Shown piece by piece: positions 45,395 to 55,079 of a stretch of DNA of 64,000 bases. How positions within the stretch are numbered: position 1 is the first letter of the stretch; the number at the start of each line of letters is the position of its first letter. The stretch spans positions 13,004 to 77,003 of the forward strand of contig URFH01000007.1 of the NCBI GenBank assembly GCA_900547155.1, given 5' to 3'. The notes under the pieces are model-generated. The model saw only the letters and a list, made by a program, of their open reading frames with translations, ran no database searches and was not told the DNA's origin. The translations under genes were made by a program, and so were the position numbers. This DNA comes from an uncultured bacterium (GTDB lineage Bacteria; Cyanobacteriota; Vampirovibrionia; Gastranaerophilales; Gastranaerophilaceae).

Positions 45395-46960
45395 ATGTCA
45401 TACAACGATTGTGCGGTCGACGGCTATTGCAGTATAGACCCCATCATGTACTCTTTGATGGAGGTTTTGCTCTACGAGTTAAAACAGATTACGTATTATT
45501 ACATAAAAATGCAAGAGCTCGGGTACGAAAACAAAGCTCTTAAAAGCAGAATTATCAACTATTTGTCCTTGATATTAATCGGTTATGAATTTAACAGAGA
45601 AGAATTCCAAGCTCTGTTAAAGGAAATTCATAAAGAAAAAGAGTCTGTCAAAGAGGCTTATACAGCATTTTGTGATGAAAAAAACATGGACTGTCAGATT
45701 TTGAAATCAAACATAAAGTTTGAAAAATTTGACCTGAGCTCTATTGTAAATCAGGGTGAACAACAGGCCATAAGACGAAACAGCTCTTTGAGTGCGGATG
45801 TAAAAAACCTTTATGAAATTATACTAAACCTTATCAAAAGCGCCAGTATCAGGTTGATTGAGCTCAAATGCTATACAGAAGACTATTTGCCTGAAGAAGA
45901 CGGAATCTTAAAACTTTTCAACAACCTTAATTTTTCTGCTATGACAGAGTCAAAGCTTATTAAAAAAGTCAATGATTTTGCACAGATAAACTATCAAATC
46001 CATAAAAAGCTCCATGTTTTTAAAGAGGAATACTACGGTGCAATCGGTTTGCATGACGTTTCTATAGGTGTAGAAAAAGGAAAATCGATTCTTGTTTCCG
46101 GACAGAATTTAAAAGATTTGGAGAACCTTTTAGAAGCCGTTAAAGATACTGATATCAACGTTTATACGCACAACGGGCTTATTGTTGCACATGCATACCC
46201 CAAGTTTGCAAAATACAAAAATCTAAAAGGCCACTTCCAGATGTCTATGGACAGCGTGCAGTATGATTTTACTACATTTAAGGGGCCTGTGCTTGTTATA
46301 AGAAATTTTCAATATCTTCTTGATAAGCTTTACAGAGGGCGTCTTTTCACCACAAACCTTATTGCCGGCAAAGGCATGACAAGGATAGAAAAAAACAATT
46401 TTAAACCTCTTGTGGATGCGGCAGAAAACTCTCAAGGGTTTGATCGTGATCACAGCATTGCACAGGTCAAAGTCGGTTACGACGAAGAGCTTGTTATGCA
46501 GAAGGTGGACAAAATTATTGAAAAAATCAAAAACAAAGACATAAAACACCTTATTGTAGTGGGGCTTTTGAACCATGCTGCCATGCATTCTCAGTACTTT
46601 GATGTGCTTGAAGAAAACTTGAGCGACGACCATTACGTAATCACAACGGTTATTCCTTCAAAAAAAGAAAACATTTTGTATTTTGATTCATTCTTTAACT
46701 CGTCTTTGATTTACAAAATTCTTTCTCACATAAAAAAACATGTTGACCTCGACAAATTCCCTGTCAGTGTGTTTATAACTACATGCAACCTTCACACTAT
46801 GTCTCATATTTTTAATTTAAAATATCTTGGCATAAATAGCATATATCTGCCTGAATGCACGTCAAACATCATCACTCCTAACATGCTCAAGTTTTTGAAA
46901 GAAAAATTTGACATCAAACAGGTGTCTGATGACCCGAAAAAAGATTTGAAAAATCTTTAA
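45395..46960 (+). CDS. Hybrid-cluster-protein-fold protein without cluster ligands
   Basis: A 521-residue homologue of Hcp (hybrid cluster protein, a nitric oxide/hydroxylamine reductase). The N-terminal three-helix part (LLYELKQITYY, then a segment corresponding to LTN.DFD..RF) and the mid-segment GKSILVSGQNLKDLENLL, VYTHNG.IVAHAYPK and GPVLVIRN align. The cysteines that hold the hybrid cluster are gone: TTNC is IRNF, GGCDG is VGLLN, LACGKYRFN is a serine/lysine segment, and the GQCNDAYS region is deleted; the N-terminal CxxC cluster motif is absent. So it cannot bind the cluster as Hcp does. The ATG at 45395 has GGAG directly upstream; an ATG at 45371 is less likely. Role unknown. Confidence 0.8.
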   Translation: MSYNDCAVDGYCSIDPIMYSLMEVLLYELKQITYYYIKMQELGYENKALKSRIINYLSLILIGYEFNREEFQALLKEIHKEKESVKEAYTAFCDEKNMDCQILKSNIKFEKFDLSSIVNQGEQQAIRRNSSLSADVKNLYEIILNLIKSASIRLIELKCYTEDYLPEEDGILKLFNNLNFSAMTESKLIKKVNDFAQINYQIHKKLHVFKEEYYGAIGLHDVSIGVEKGKSILVSGQNLKDLENLLEAVKDTDINVYTHNGLIVAHAYPKFAKYKNLKGHFQMSMDSVQYDFTTFKGPVLVIRNFQYLLDKLYRGRLFTTNLIAGKGMTRIEKNNFKPLVDAAENSQGFDRDHSIAQVKVGYDEELVMQKVDKIIEKIKNKDIKHLIVVGLLNHAAMHSQYFDVLEENLSDDHYVITTVIPSKKENILYFDSFFNSSLIYKILSHIKKHVDLDKFPVSVFITTCNLHTMSHIFNLKYLGINSIYLPECTSNIITPNMLKFLKEKFDIKQVSDDPKKDLKNL

Positions 46961-46963
46961 ATT

Positions 46964-47602
46964 TTACATTCCTGCTTGTGAACCAAAATAACAGTTGTAT
47001 TTTTTTTCGTAACCTATGCTGGTTTTTGAGTCATGACCGGGGTAAACATCGATGTCGTCATCAAGCTTAAAGAGTTTTTCTTTTATAGAATTGCTCAACT
47101 GAGCAAAGCTGCCGCCTTCAAAGTCTGTTCTTCCCACTGAAGTGTAAAACAACGTGTCACCCGAGAAAAGGTGCTTCCCGACAAGGAAACAAACACTGCC
47201 GGGTGTGTGGCCGGGTGTGTGGATTACTTTTATTTCGTTTTTGCCTAAAGAAAAAGTATCCTTATCAGTAAATGTGTGAAGGTCACAGGGGGCTTCAACA
47301 TTTTGTACAAACCCGAATCTTTCCAGCTGTTTTGGCAGATTTTGAGCAAGGTATTTGTCTTCCTCATGGATATACACAGGCGCGTCTGTCATGCTTTGTG
47401 CGTCTTTTTCGCCAAAAATATGGTCAAAATGTCCGTGAGTGTTAAGAATATATTTGAGCTTTGCGCCCTGTTTTTCTATCTCGTTTTTAACAGGCGTAAA
47501 ATCACCGCCAAGGTCTATTACAGCGGCTTCTTTGGAGTCTTCGTCAATCAAAAGATACGCGTTTGTGCCTATAAGTCCCATTGGAAAAGTTTTTATAATC
47601 AT
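46964..47602 (-). CDS. Metallo-beta-lactamase-fold hydrolase (glyoxalase II-like)
   Basis: A 212-residue hydrolase with the THGHFDH motif at 55-61, HTPGHTPGSVCFLVG, FSGDTLFYTSVGRTDFEGG and YPGHDSKT. The pattern matches the glyoxalase II-like subgroup found in many genomes, which probably cleaves a thioester such as S-lactoylglutathione or a related adduct. It converges with the Hcp-like gene with a 3-base gap. Confidence 0.88.
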   Translation of the reverse strand: MIIKTFPMGLIGTNAYLLIDEDSKEAAVIDLGGDFTPVKNEIEKQGAKLKYILNTHGHFDHIFGEKDAQSMTDAPVYIHEEDKYLAQNLPKQLERFGFVQNVEAPCDLHTFTDKDTFSLGKNEIKVIHTPGHTPGSVCFLVGKHLFSGDTLFYTSVGRTDFEGGSFAQLSNSIKEKLFKLDDDIDVYPGHDSKTSIGYEKKYNCYFGSQAGM

Positions 47603-47674
47603 TTAGAAATTATAACCGATATTTGAAGTTTGGTAAAGAATTCGATAAATAAACATATATAGGCTATTATTTAA

Positions 47675-49816
47675 TTGGGAAAGAGTATACAAAAACAGAC
47701 AATGAACTTAGGCGGTTTAGCAAGCTTACTTAAGAATAACGATATATTGATGGCAATAGGTATTGTCATTATCGTTGTCATGATGATTATTCCGCTTCCT
47801 CCCATGGCTTTGGATATTTTGCTTACGCTTAATATATCTCTTTCCGTAATAATTTTGCTCGTATGTTTGTTTGTAAAAGAGCCTCTGGAGTATTCTTCTT
47901 TCCCGATTATACTTCTTGTTGCCACAATTTTTCGTCTCGGTCTAAACATCAGCTCAACAAGGCTCATTTTGCTAAACGGCTCTGCGGGTGAGGTTATTCA
48001 TTCATTCGGACAATTTGTTGTCGGCGGCAACTACATTGTCGGGTTCATTATTTTTATCCTGCTTGTTGTTATCAACTTTATGGTAATCACAGGCGGTGCA
48101 ACAAGGGTTGCAGAAGTATCAGCAAGGTTCACGTTAGACTCTATGCCCGGTAAACAGTTGTCTATTGACGCTGACCTTAACTCGGGGCTTATCAACGAGG
48201 AACAGGCAAAAGCAAGAAGACGTAAACTCGAGAGAGAAGCGGATTTTTACGGTACCATGGACGGTGCTTCAAAGTTTGTAAAAGGTGATGCCACAGCGGG
48301 TATCATCATCACGGTGGTGAACATTTTTGCCGGTATTGTTATTGGTTTGTGGCAGCTCAAGATGGACATTATGACAGCCTTGAGCACTTTTACAATCCTG
48401 ACAGTAGGGGATGGTCTTGTTTCTCAATTGCCTGCACTTTTGATTTCTTTCTCCACAGGTTTGATTGTGTCCCGTGCAAGCGGCCAGGAAGAGTCTTTGA
48501 GCGACGATATCAAAAAAGAAATGTTCTCAAACCCCATGGTGCTTGGTATTGTTTCTGTACTTTTGTTCTTATTGGGTATGGTGCCCGGTATGCCTACTAT
48601 TCCGTTTTTGCTTGTAGCTGCTTCACTCGGGTGGATGGCATTTAAAAAAGACAAAGCGGACAAAGTGCAAAAAGTCGAAGAAGCAAAAGCAGCGGAAGAA
48701 GCAAAAAAAGAAGAAGCCGGCCTCGGCAAAGTTGCCAAGAAAAAGAAAAAAGCTACAAGAGAAAGTGTCATGGAGCTTTTAAACGTAGAAACTATCGAGA
48801 TGGAAATAGGATATCGTCTTGTGCCTTTGCTTGATGTTGAGCAGGGCGGTGATTTGCTCGAAAGAATTGCACAAATAAGACGACAAACTGCATTAGATTT
48901 AGGTATTGTGCTTCCATCCATACGTGTTAGAGACAATTTGCAATTGCCTCCAAACACTTATCAAATCAAATTAAAGGGTGTGCCTATAGAATCCGGAGAG
49001 GTATATCCTGACAGAAGCCTTGCCATGAATGCAGGCGGTTCTGACAACGACCTTGGAATTAACGGTATCAGTGCAATTGAACCCGCATTCGGTCTGCCGG
49101 CAATCTGGGTTGAAGAAAAAGATAAAGAAATTGCAGAAACTTACGGCTACACTGTTGTGAGCCCGTCTGCCGTTATTTCTACCCACCTGACGGAAGTTAT
49201 CAAAAAGAATTCCGCAGAGATTGTATCGCGTGCAGATATACAGCAGCTTATCGATAATTTGAAAAAAGAAGTTTCGGAAGAATACGTAAGCGACTTGATG
49301 AAAGACCTTACCGTGGCAGAGGTTCAGCAGATTGTGTACAACCTGTTAAAGGAAAGAGTATCCGTAAGAGACCTCAAGACAATTCTGGAGGTATTGAGCT
49401 TGCAATCACGCGTAAGCAAAAATGCAGATTATCTGACAGAACAGGTCAGACAGGCGTTATCAAGAAGTATTTGCAAACAGAATCTGGCAGATACAGGCGA
49501 GCTTCTGGCTGTTACGCTTGCGCCTGAAGTCGAAAACACCATTGCACAGGGTGTCAGCCCTGACGGCTCCAGCCTGACTCTTGACCCTGAATTTACAAGA
49601 AAGCTGTTGGACAACCTCAATTACGAGCTTGAGCGTGCTATTTCATCATCCGGCAACCAGCCTGTATTATTGTGCTCTTCACCCATAAGGCTTCCTTTTA
49701 GAAGATTAATAGAAAGAACATACCCACAAATTGCGGTTATGTCGTATAATGAAATCAGTAACAATGTGAAAGCTAAATCAATAGGCGTAATCAGGGTTAC
49801 TGCTGCAAATGTTTAA
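47675..49816 (+). CDS. flhA: Flagellar export protein FlhA
   Basis: The central membrane component of the flagellar type III export gate. About eight transmembrane helices occupy residues 25-330, with the FHIPEP-type motif around RVAEVSARFTLDSMPGKQ and the conserved loop ARRRKLEREADFYGTMDGA. The C-terminal cytoplasmic domain (about 370-713) docks chaperone-substrate pairs. The start is a TTG at 47675; an ATG at 47702 is also possible. It heads a co-directional run with the PilZ protein, a small membrane protein and the histidine kinase. Confidence 0.95.
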   Translation: MGKSIQKQTMNLGGLASLLKNNDILMAIGIVIIVVMMIIPLPPMALDILLTLNISLSVIILLVCLFVKEPLEYSSFPIILLVATIFRLGLNISSTRLILLNGSAGEVIHSFGQFVVGGNYIVGFIIFILLVVINFMVITGGATRVAEVSARFTLDSMPGKQLSIDADLNSGLINEEQAKARRRKLEREADFYGTMDGASKFVKGDATAGIIITVVNIFAGIVIGLWQLKMDIMTALSTFTILTVGDGLVSQLPALLISFSTGLIVSRASGQEESLSDDIKKEMFSNPMVLGIVSVLLFLLGMVPGMPTIPFLLVAASLGWMAFKKDKADKVQKVEEAKAAEEAKKEEAGLGKVAKKKKKATRESVMELLNVETIEMEIGYRLVPLLDVEQGGDLLERIAQIRRQTALDLGIVLPSIRVRDNLQLPPNTYQIKLKGVPIESGEVYPDRSLAMNAGGSDNDLGINGISAIEPAFGLPAIWVEEKDKEIAETYGYTVVSPSAVISTHLTEVIKKNSAEIVSRADIQQLIDNLKKEVSEEYVSDLMKDLTVAEVQQIVYNLLKERVSVRDLKTILEVLSLQSRVSKNADYLTEQVRQALSRSICKQNLADTGELLAVTLAPEVENTIAQGVSPDGSSLTLDPEFTRKLLDNLNYELERAISSSGNQPVLLCSSPIRLPFRRLIERTYPQIAVMSYNEISNNVKAKSIGVIRVTAANV

Positions 49817-49841
49817 AAAAATAAGGAAAATATAAAAGAGT

Positions 49842-50450
49842 ATGAAAAAATTATTAAAACTTGAGCAAAAAATATCTATGGTGCCGCAGGATATCAAAGG
49901 TGCACTGTCTTCAAAAATCAAAAAAATCATGGGCAGCTGTATTGATCTGGAAGTAAAAGATGCTGATATGCCTTATTACAAAAAAGGCGACACTGTTGAA
50001 ATGTTCACTATCGTGGATGACGGTATGCTGTATTTTAAACCTGTTGTAAAAGAGATTGATGACCTTAATAAAGTTATCAAGGTTGAATTTAACAGAGAAA
50101 AATATGAGCTTTTACAAAGGCGTGAATTTACAAGAATTGATTTTCAAAAAGAATTTACACTCAAAGATGATACAAAAGAATACGTGTGCGAGGGTATTGA
50201 TATTGGAGCAGGCGGCATGAAGTTTGCTACAGAAGCCTCTTTAAATACGTCACAGGACTATCCCATAGAGTTTACGCTGGAAGGCTCTATCCCTATACAA
50301 TGCTTTTTTAAACCCATCCGAGTGGACAGAGAAAAAGGCAAAAGCACAAAAAATATTGTATCCGGACGATTTATTGCTTTAAAAAATATTGATAAAATAG
50401 CAATTGTCCAATTCTGTTTTAAAAAACAAATGGAAAGTACAAACAAATAA
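49842..50450 (+). CDS. PilZ domain c-di-GMP-binding protein (flagellar brake-like)
   Basis: A 202-residue protein with a YcgR-like N-terminal domain and a PilZ domain (about 90-200). The c-di-GMP signature is RREFTR (93-98) followed by DIGAGG (120-125); the usual Ser of DxSxxG is replaced by Gly. Lying 25 bases after flhA, it probably slows or steers the flagellar motor when c-di-GMP is high, the level being set by the GGDEF and HD-GYP proteins elsewhere in the window. Confidence 0.85.
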   Translation: MKKLLKLEQKISMVPQDIKGALSSKIKKIMGSCIDLEVKDADMPYYKKGDTVEMFTIVDDGMLYFKPVVKEIDDLNKVIKVEFNREKYELLQRREFTRIDFQKEFTLKDDTKEYVCEGIDIGAGGMKFATEASLNTSQDYPIEFTLEGSIPIQCFFKPIRVDREKGKSTKNIVSGRFIALKNIDKIAIVQFCFKKQMESTNK

Positions 50451-50467
50451 GAAGAACCTGATTAACA

Positions 50468-50707
50468 ATGGCAGCAAACGGAATTAAGTATGCATATAAA
50501 TTGGGAGGCTTGGCAGCGAGCCTTACGGTATTTTTATGCAGTGCGCTTATTTTCCTTAACAATCAGGGGCATATGAATATCAACACCTTGATTTATGCTC
50601 TTGGCATTATTGTTCCGGCCGGGCTTGTTGTGGGTTATCTCGGGTTTCAAATAGGCAAAATATTTGATTCCGCTAAAAAGAAAAAGAAGTTAAGCAAATT
50701 TAAATAA
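50468..50707 (+). CDS. Small two-helix membrane protein
   Basis: A 79-residue protein with two hydrophobic helices (about 13-31 and 40-60) joined by a short polar loop and ending in a Lys-rich tail. It lies between the PilZ and histidine kinase genes with gaps of 17 and 13 bases, so it belongs to that operon. No family recognised; it may be a partner of the kinase or of the motor. Confidence 0.75.
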   Translation: MAANGIKYAYKLGGLAASLTVFLCSALIFLNNQGHMNINTLIYALGIIVPAGLVVGYLGFQIGKIFDSAKKKKKLSKFK

Positions 50708-50720
50708 TGAAGTGAGAAAT

Positions 50721-52319
50721 ATGAGTTTTTTGGGTAAAAATTTCAGGACAAAATTGAGTACACAATTTGCGGCATTTACAACAATGCTTATTGCAATAAC
50801 GGTATTTTGTATAGCGTGGTATTCTATAGCTACTGTTAACAACCTTGCTACACAAATCACCGCGCAGTCAAAAGACTTGAATGATTCTATTTCTATTACA
50901 CTTTTTCAGCGTTTGGGAGAGCTTATCTCTGCAGAAGACTACAAGGAGCTTGATTCTGCAGCTCAAAAAATGGTAGACAGCAACATAGTAGCAACGGTTG
51001 TTGTTAAAGATAAAGCCACAAAAAAAGTTATCCTCCATACTCAACCAAGTGAAAAGCTAAGAGAAGTTTTTAAAGAAAACAAAATATCAGACAAAGCTTT
51101 GCGAAAAAAAGGCAAAACTCTGGATGATGCTATTTATAAACAATCTGTGACAAAAGACGGAAAATTAATAGAGCTGGGCTTTTATAACGAACCCATTACT
51201 AAGCTTTACCTTGACATGTTGAGAGACAACATGCTTGCAATGGTATTTATATTTATCTTTCTCGGGTTTTTCCTCTCCAATCTTATTTCCGGAATATTGA
51301 TTAAACCAATTAACATACTCATAAAGAGTTTGGGCGATTTTGCAAAAGGGAACTTTTCCCATCGTCTTGAAGAGACAAATTATCTTGAAATAAACCGGCT
51401 TATACGTTCTTACAATGAGATGGCAGAGTCCTTGGAAAAACTCTACCAGTCTTTGGAACAACAGGTAAAAGACCGTACAAAAGAGTTGGAAGCTGCTTAT
51501 TCAGAATTAAAAAGCACACAGGCAATGATGGTTCATTCGGAAAAAATGAAATCATTAGGCGAGCTTGTGGCAGGGATTACCCACGAGATTAACAACCCCG
51601 TAAACTTTATCTACGGAAACCTCATCCACCTCAAAAACTATACTGCTGATATGATGTCTGTTATCAACCAATACAGCGAGTTTGATGCTGATCTCACAGA
51701 AGAGCACAAACAAAAAATCAAAGAACTAAAAGAAGAAATAGATTTAGACTTTTTAAAAGACGACCTCCCTGAACTAATCAGAAGCTGTCAGGAAGGAACC
51801 GAGAGAACAAAAAATATTGTGTTGGATTTAAAAAATTTCTCTCGTTTGGAAGAAGCTGTTATCAACAATGTTGATTTGCCCAGAGAAATTGATACAACGC
51901 TCAATATCCTGCATAACAAACTGAAAAACAGAATTACCGTTCACAAAGAATATCAAGAAAACATGCCTCACGTAGAAGGCTTTGGCGGACAGCTAAATCA
52001 AGTGTTTATGAACATTTTGGACAACGCTGCTTTCGCTATACAGGATAAGGGCGATATCTGGATAAGGTTAAAATCAGACGGAAATAATGCTATAATAGAG
52101 TTTGAAGACAATGGCTGCGGAATGGATGAAACCACACGCAAAAAAGTTTTTGACCCGTTCTTTACTACAAAAGAAGTCGGCCAGGGCACAGGGCTTGGTA
52201 TGGCAATCAGCTACAAGGTTATCAAAAACCACAAAGGCACAATAGACCTTGTTACAGAGCCCGGCAAAGGCAGCAAATTTACAATTACATTACCTTTGAG
52301 AATGAAAATTCATAATTAA
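50721..52319 (+). CDS. Sensor histidine kinase
   Basis: A 532-residue kinase with two transmembrane helices (about 14-36 and 170-196), an extracytoplasmic sensor loop of about 130 residues, a HAMP linker, a coiled coil, the H-box GITHEINNP with His288, and the ATP domain with [17 protein letters not shown]-like EDNGCGM and GTGLGM. It is followed after 14 bases by the RpfG-like regulator, its likely partner. The start at ATG 50721 was preferred over a GTG at 50712. Confidence 0.92.
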   Translation: MSFLGKNFRTKLSTQFAAFTTMLIAITVFCIAWYSIATVNNLATQITAQSKDLNDSISITLFQRLGELISAEDYKELDSAAQKMVDSNIVATVVVKDKATKKVILHTQPSEKLREVFKENKISDKALRKKGKTLDDAIYKQSVTKDGKLIELGFYNEPITKLYLDMLRDNMLAMVFIFIFLGFFLSNLISGILIKPINILIKSLGDFAKGNFSHRLEETNYLEINRLIRSYNEMAESLEKLYQSLEQQVKDRTKELEAAYSELKSTQAMMVHSEKMKSLGELVAGITHEINNPVNFIYGNLIHLKNYTADMMSVINQYSEFDADLTEEHKQKIKELKEEIDLDFLKDDLPELIRSCQEGTERTKNIVLDLKNFSRLEEAVINNVDLPREIDTTLNILHNKLKNRITVHKEYQENMPHVEGFGGQLNQVFMNILDNAAFAIQDKGDIWIRLKSDGNNAIIEFEDNGCGMDETTRKKVFDPFFTTKEVGQGTGLGMAISYKVIKNHKGTIDLVTEPGKGSKFTITLPLRMKIHN

Positions 52320-52333
52320 GATAACGGAAGTAT

Positions 52334-53347
52334 ATGATGGATAAAAAATACAATATTTTGCTTGTAGATGACGAAGAAGATAACCTCGCGCTTTTATATA
52401 GAACTTTAAGAGGAGCTTACAATCTCGAAAAAACCACCTCTCCTTTGCATGCGCTGGAAATTCTTAAGGAAAAACATTTTGAACTTGTTATCTCTGACCA
52501 CAAGATGCCTGAAATGGACGGGGTAGAGTTTTTAAAACATGTACAGGTGCATTATCCTTCTACAATGAGAATCCTTTTAACAGCGTATTCTGATGCAAAT
52601 ATTCTTATTGATGCGATAAATTATGCCAAAATATACAGATACGTTAAAAAACCGTTCAACCCGGAGGAACTTCAACTCATTGTTTCATCTGCTTTGGAAT
52701 ATTATCAGCTCAAATATGACAACGACAAACTCATCAACGATTTAAAAGAGCTGTTCTCCGGTACAATCAAAGCGATAATGGAGGCACTCGACGCTAAAGA
52801 CTCCTACACATCGGGCAGAAGCAAAAGAATTACTTATTATTCTATTATTGTTGCAAAACAACTGGGGCTTTCAACCATTGATACAGGCAAGGTAGAGCTT
52901 GCAGGCATGCTGCACGATATTGGTATGATAGGTGTATCTGACGAAATTTTGTATAAAATTGATGCCCTTTCTCAAGAAGAGTACGATGAGATTAAAAAAC
53001 ATATCACATACAGCGTAAAAATTCTTGAGGATATAAAACAGCTCAAAGATGTTGTTGAAATCATTAAATACCATCATGAAAAATACGACGGAACAGGATA
53101 CCCCTACGGCGTTAAAGGCGAGGATATACCGCTCGGTTCCAGGATTATTGCGGTAGCTGATGCATTTGACAGTATCATTTCCAACAGAATTTACAGGAAC
53201 AAAATTGAGCTTCAAGATGCATTAAATGAGATTAAAAAAGGTGCGCTCACGCAGTTTGACCCTGTGGTAGTAAAAGCTTTTGAAGACAGTTTTGACGCAA
53301 TATCCGCTGCAGTGTCTGAATCAGAGCTGTCATCGTACAAAGATTAA
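52334..53347 (+). CDS. RpfG-like response regulator with HD-GYP domain, one metal ligand changed
   Basis: A 337-residue protein: receiver domain (5-120) with phosphoacceptor Asp55 and the acidic pair at 12-13, then an HD-GYP domain (about 140-330) with HD at 194-195, HHEK at 247-250 and GYP at 255-257. The first-helix histidine of the usual GHS motif is Arg162 here (GRS), so one metal position is lost, whereas the HD-GYP protein at 2-1339 keeps it. It may still act as a scaffold or a weak phosphodiesterase. It pairs with the kinase upstream. Confidence 0.9.
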   Translation: MMDKKYNILLVDDEEDNLALLYRTLRGAYNLEKTTSPLHALEILKEKHFELVISDHKMPEMDGVEFLKHVQVHYPSTMRILLTAYSDANILIDAINYAKIYRYVKKPFNPEELQLIVSSALEYYQLKYDNDKLINDLKELFSGTIKAIMEALDAKDSYTSGRSKRITYYSIIVAKQLGLSTIDTGKVELAGMLHDIGMIGVSDEILYKIDALSQEEYDEIKKHITYSVKILEDIKQLKDVVEIIKYHHEKYDGTGYPYGVKGEDIPLGSRIIAVADAFDSIISNRIYRNKIELQDALNEIKKGALTQFDPVVVKAFEDSFDAISAAVSESELSSYKD

Positions 53348-53417
53348 TCAAATAATTGCTCTTTTTGACAATGTTTTTAAGCTTGCTTCTTTATATTATT
53401 AAATTGAAGGAGCAAAA

Positions 53418-53606
53418 ATGCACGAAAACCTTTTGAACAAAAAAGATACGAATATAAAAACTGCTGAAAAATATGTGGGCAGATATTTGCAAGATTTGCA
53501 AAGACATTTTGCTCTTAGCGATGTGCAGCTGCAAAAAATTTTAAAAAACCATCTGGATTGTCTAAAAAAACGTGAAAAACAAAAAAAATGGTGGCAATTT
53601 TTCTAA
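53418..53606 (+). CDS. Small helical hypothetical protein
   Basis: A 62-residue, very basic, helical protein with a Lys/Trp-rich C-terminus. GAAGGAG 6 bases before the ATG makes it a likely gene. A weak promoter (TTGACA at 53365-53370 with an imperfect -10) lies upstream. No family recognised; it sits between two signalling genes. Confidence 0.65.
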   Translation: MHENLLNKKDTNIKTAEKYVGRYLQDLQRHFALSDVQLQKILKNHLDCLKKREKQKKWWQFF

Positions 53607-53654
53607 AATACCTTTATTATTATATTAATAAGTAGTAAAAAGATAAGACGAAGT

Positions 53655-54281
53655 ATGAGTGAAGAAAATCAAAGCGCAAAACGTACAATTGAGGTAGATA
53701 CCGAATTTTTGGAATCTCTATACGGGCTCGTAGGCAAAATTCCGCCCGGAGAGAAAGGTATCAATGTTGATTTGTTAAAAGATTTGATTCTTGATATCAA
53801 ACGCAAGATGGAAAAAATCAAGACAGAAGCTTTGGAAGAGGCTTCTGCTCCAAAGGCAAGGAAATCAGACAATATCCAAACCGCAGATGAAATGCAGGAA
53901 GAAATTGCTAATGAAAAAGCAGTATTGATTGTTGATGACCTTGGCGTAATCACTTATCAGCTGGGCGTTATGTTCAGGAATCTCGGCTATGATGTTACTA
54001 TTGCCAAAGAGATTTATGATGCCATTACAAAATACAAAAAACAAATGTTCAAACTGGTAATAATGGACCTGTTTATCCCCACTGACAGGGAAGGTTTCTT
54101 GCTTTTAGACGAGCTTGTTAAACTTTCTAAAATGAATGACTGCCAGACAGTTATAGGGGTTATGACAGCTTCATCCAAACGCGAGCACCGTCAGCTTTGC
54201 ATGAAAAAAGGTGCGGATTTTTACATAGAAAAGGTTGAAGACTGGCAGCAGGAACTTATTGATTACTGTGAAAAAAATTAA
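53655..54281 (+). CDS. Response regulator with N-terminal extension
   Basis: A 208-residue protein. Residues 1-85 are a charged helical extension; the receiver domain follows (about 88-208) with the acidic pair at 94-95 and phosphoacceptor Asp138 (VIMDLF). There is no output domain after the receiver, so it acts by protein-protein contact. It is the last gene of the plus-strand signalling run and ends at a strong terminator. Confidence 0.82.
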   Translation: MSEENQSAKRTIEVDTEFLESLYGLVGKIPPGEKGINVDLLKDLILDIKRKMEKIKTEALEEASAPKARKSDNIQTADEMQEEIANEKAVLIVDDLGVITYQLGVMFRNLGYDVTIAKEIYDAITKYKKQMFKLVIMDLFIPTDREGFLLLDELVKLSKMNDCQTVIGVMTASSKREHRQLCMKKGADFYIEKVEDWQQELIDYCEKN

Positions 54282-54317
54282 AAAAACGGGGTCTATTTTA
54301 TTTAAGACCCCGTTTTT
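54282..54317. terminator. Bidirectional terminator between convergent response regulators
   Basis: A perfect 13-base inverted repeat (54282-54294 and 54305-54317) with A and T runs at its ends. Confidence 0.88.
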
Positions 54318-54320
54318 GTT

Positions 54321-55007
54321 TTAGATTATGTTTTCTTTTATCGCTTTTACGGCTGCCTGTACACGGTCATCTACGCATAATTTTTGTAAAATACTGCATA
54401 CATGAGCTTTGGCCGTGTGCACTGAGACAATTAACTCTTTTGCTATTTCAGTGTTGCTTTTGCCTTTAACGAGGAGTCTTAAAACTTCAAATTCCCGTTC
54501 TGTAAGCTGTGCTCTTGCATCAGATACTTCGGAACCGTGCTGTAGGTCGGTATTTTCAGGTTTCGGGAAAAGATTCAAAGCAACCTGTGCAACTGCAGAA
54601 TCAAGCCAGCAAGCGCCTTTGGAAACGTTTTTGATTACTGATGCCAGAGTCTTTGGGTCAATATCTTTGAGGCAATAAGCTGATGCACCGGAGCCCAGTG
54701 CTGCCAGTACTTCTTCTTCTCTGTCGTGTGAAGTCAGGATTATAACTTTTGTATCGGGAGAAATTTCTTTAACCTTTTGTGTTGCTTCAATACCGTTCAT
54801 TTCAGGCAAACCAAGATCCATCAAAACTACATGCGGTTTTTCCTTTTTAATAATTTCAAGACCTTTGATTGCATCTTCAGCTTCTCCGATTACGGAAATA
54901 TTTTCAAATTCATTTATTGTTGAACGCAGACCTACTCTTGTTAGTTTGTAGTCTTCAACAATAACCACATTAATTAAATCTGTACTTTCTTCTACTGTAG
55001 TAAGCAT
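54321..55007 (-). CDS. NarL/FixJ-type response regulator
   Basis: A 228-residue regulator with a receiver domain (phosphoacceptor Asp64 in VLMDLGLPEMNG) and a C-terminal LuxR-type helix-turn-helix (LTEREFEVLRLL, then NTEIAKEL..S..TAKAHV). The ATG at 55007 has AAAGGA 8 bases upstream; the frame begins six codons earlier. It converges with the receiver gene and its partner kinase is not evident. Confidence 0.92.
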   Translation of the reverse strand: MLTTVEESTDLINVVIVEDYKLTRVGLRSTINEFENISVIGEAEDAIKGLEIIKKEKPHVVLMDLGLPEMNGIEATQKVKEISPDTKVIILTSHDREEEVLAALGSGASAYCLKDIDPKTLASVIKNVSKGACWLDSAVAQVALNLFPKPENTDLQHGSEVSDARAQLTEREFEVLRLLVKGKSNTEIAKELIVSVHTAKAHVCSILQKLCVDDRVQAAVKAIKENII

Positions 55008-55079
55008 GATAGTCTTTCCTTTCACTTTTATGCAGTAACATGTTTTCCCGATTGCATGTCATTATCTGTGAATATGGAA

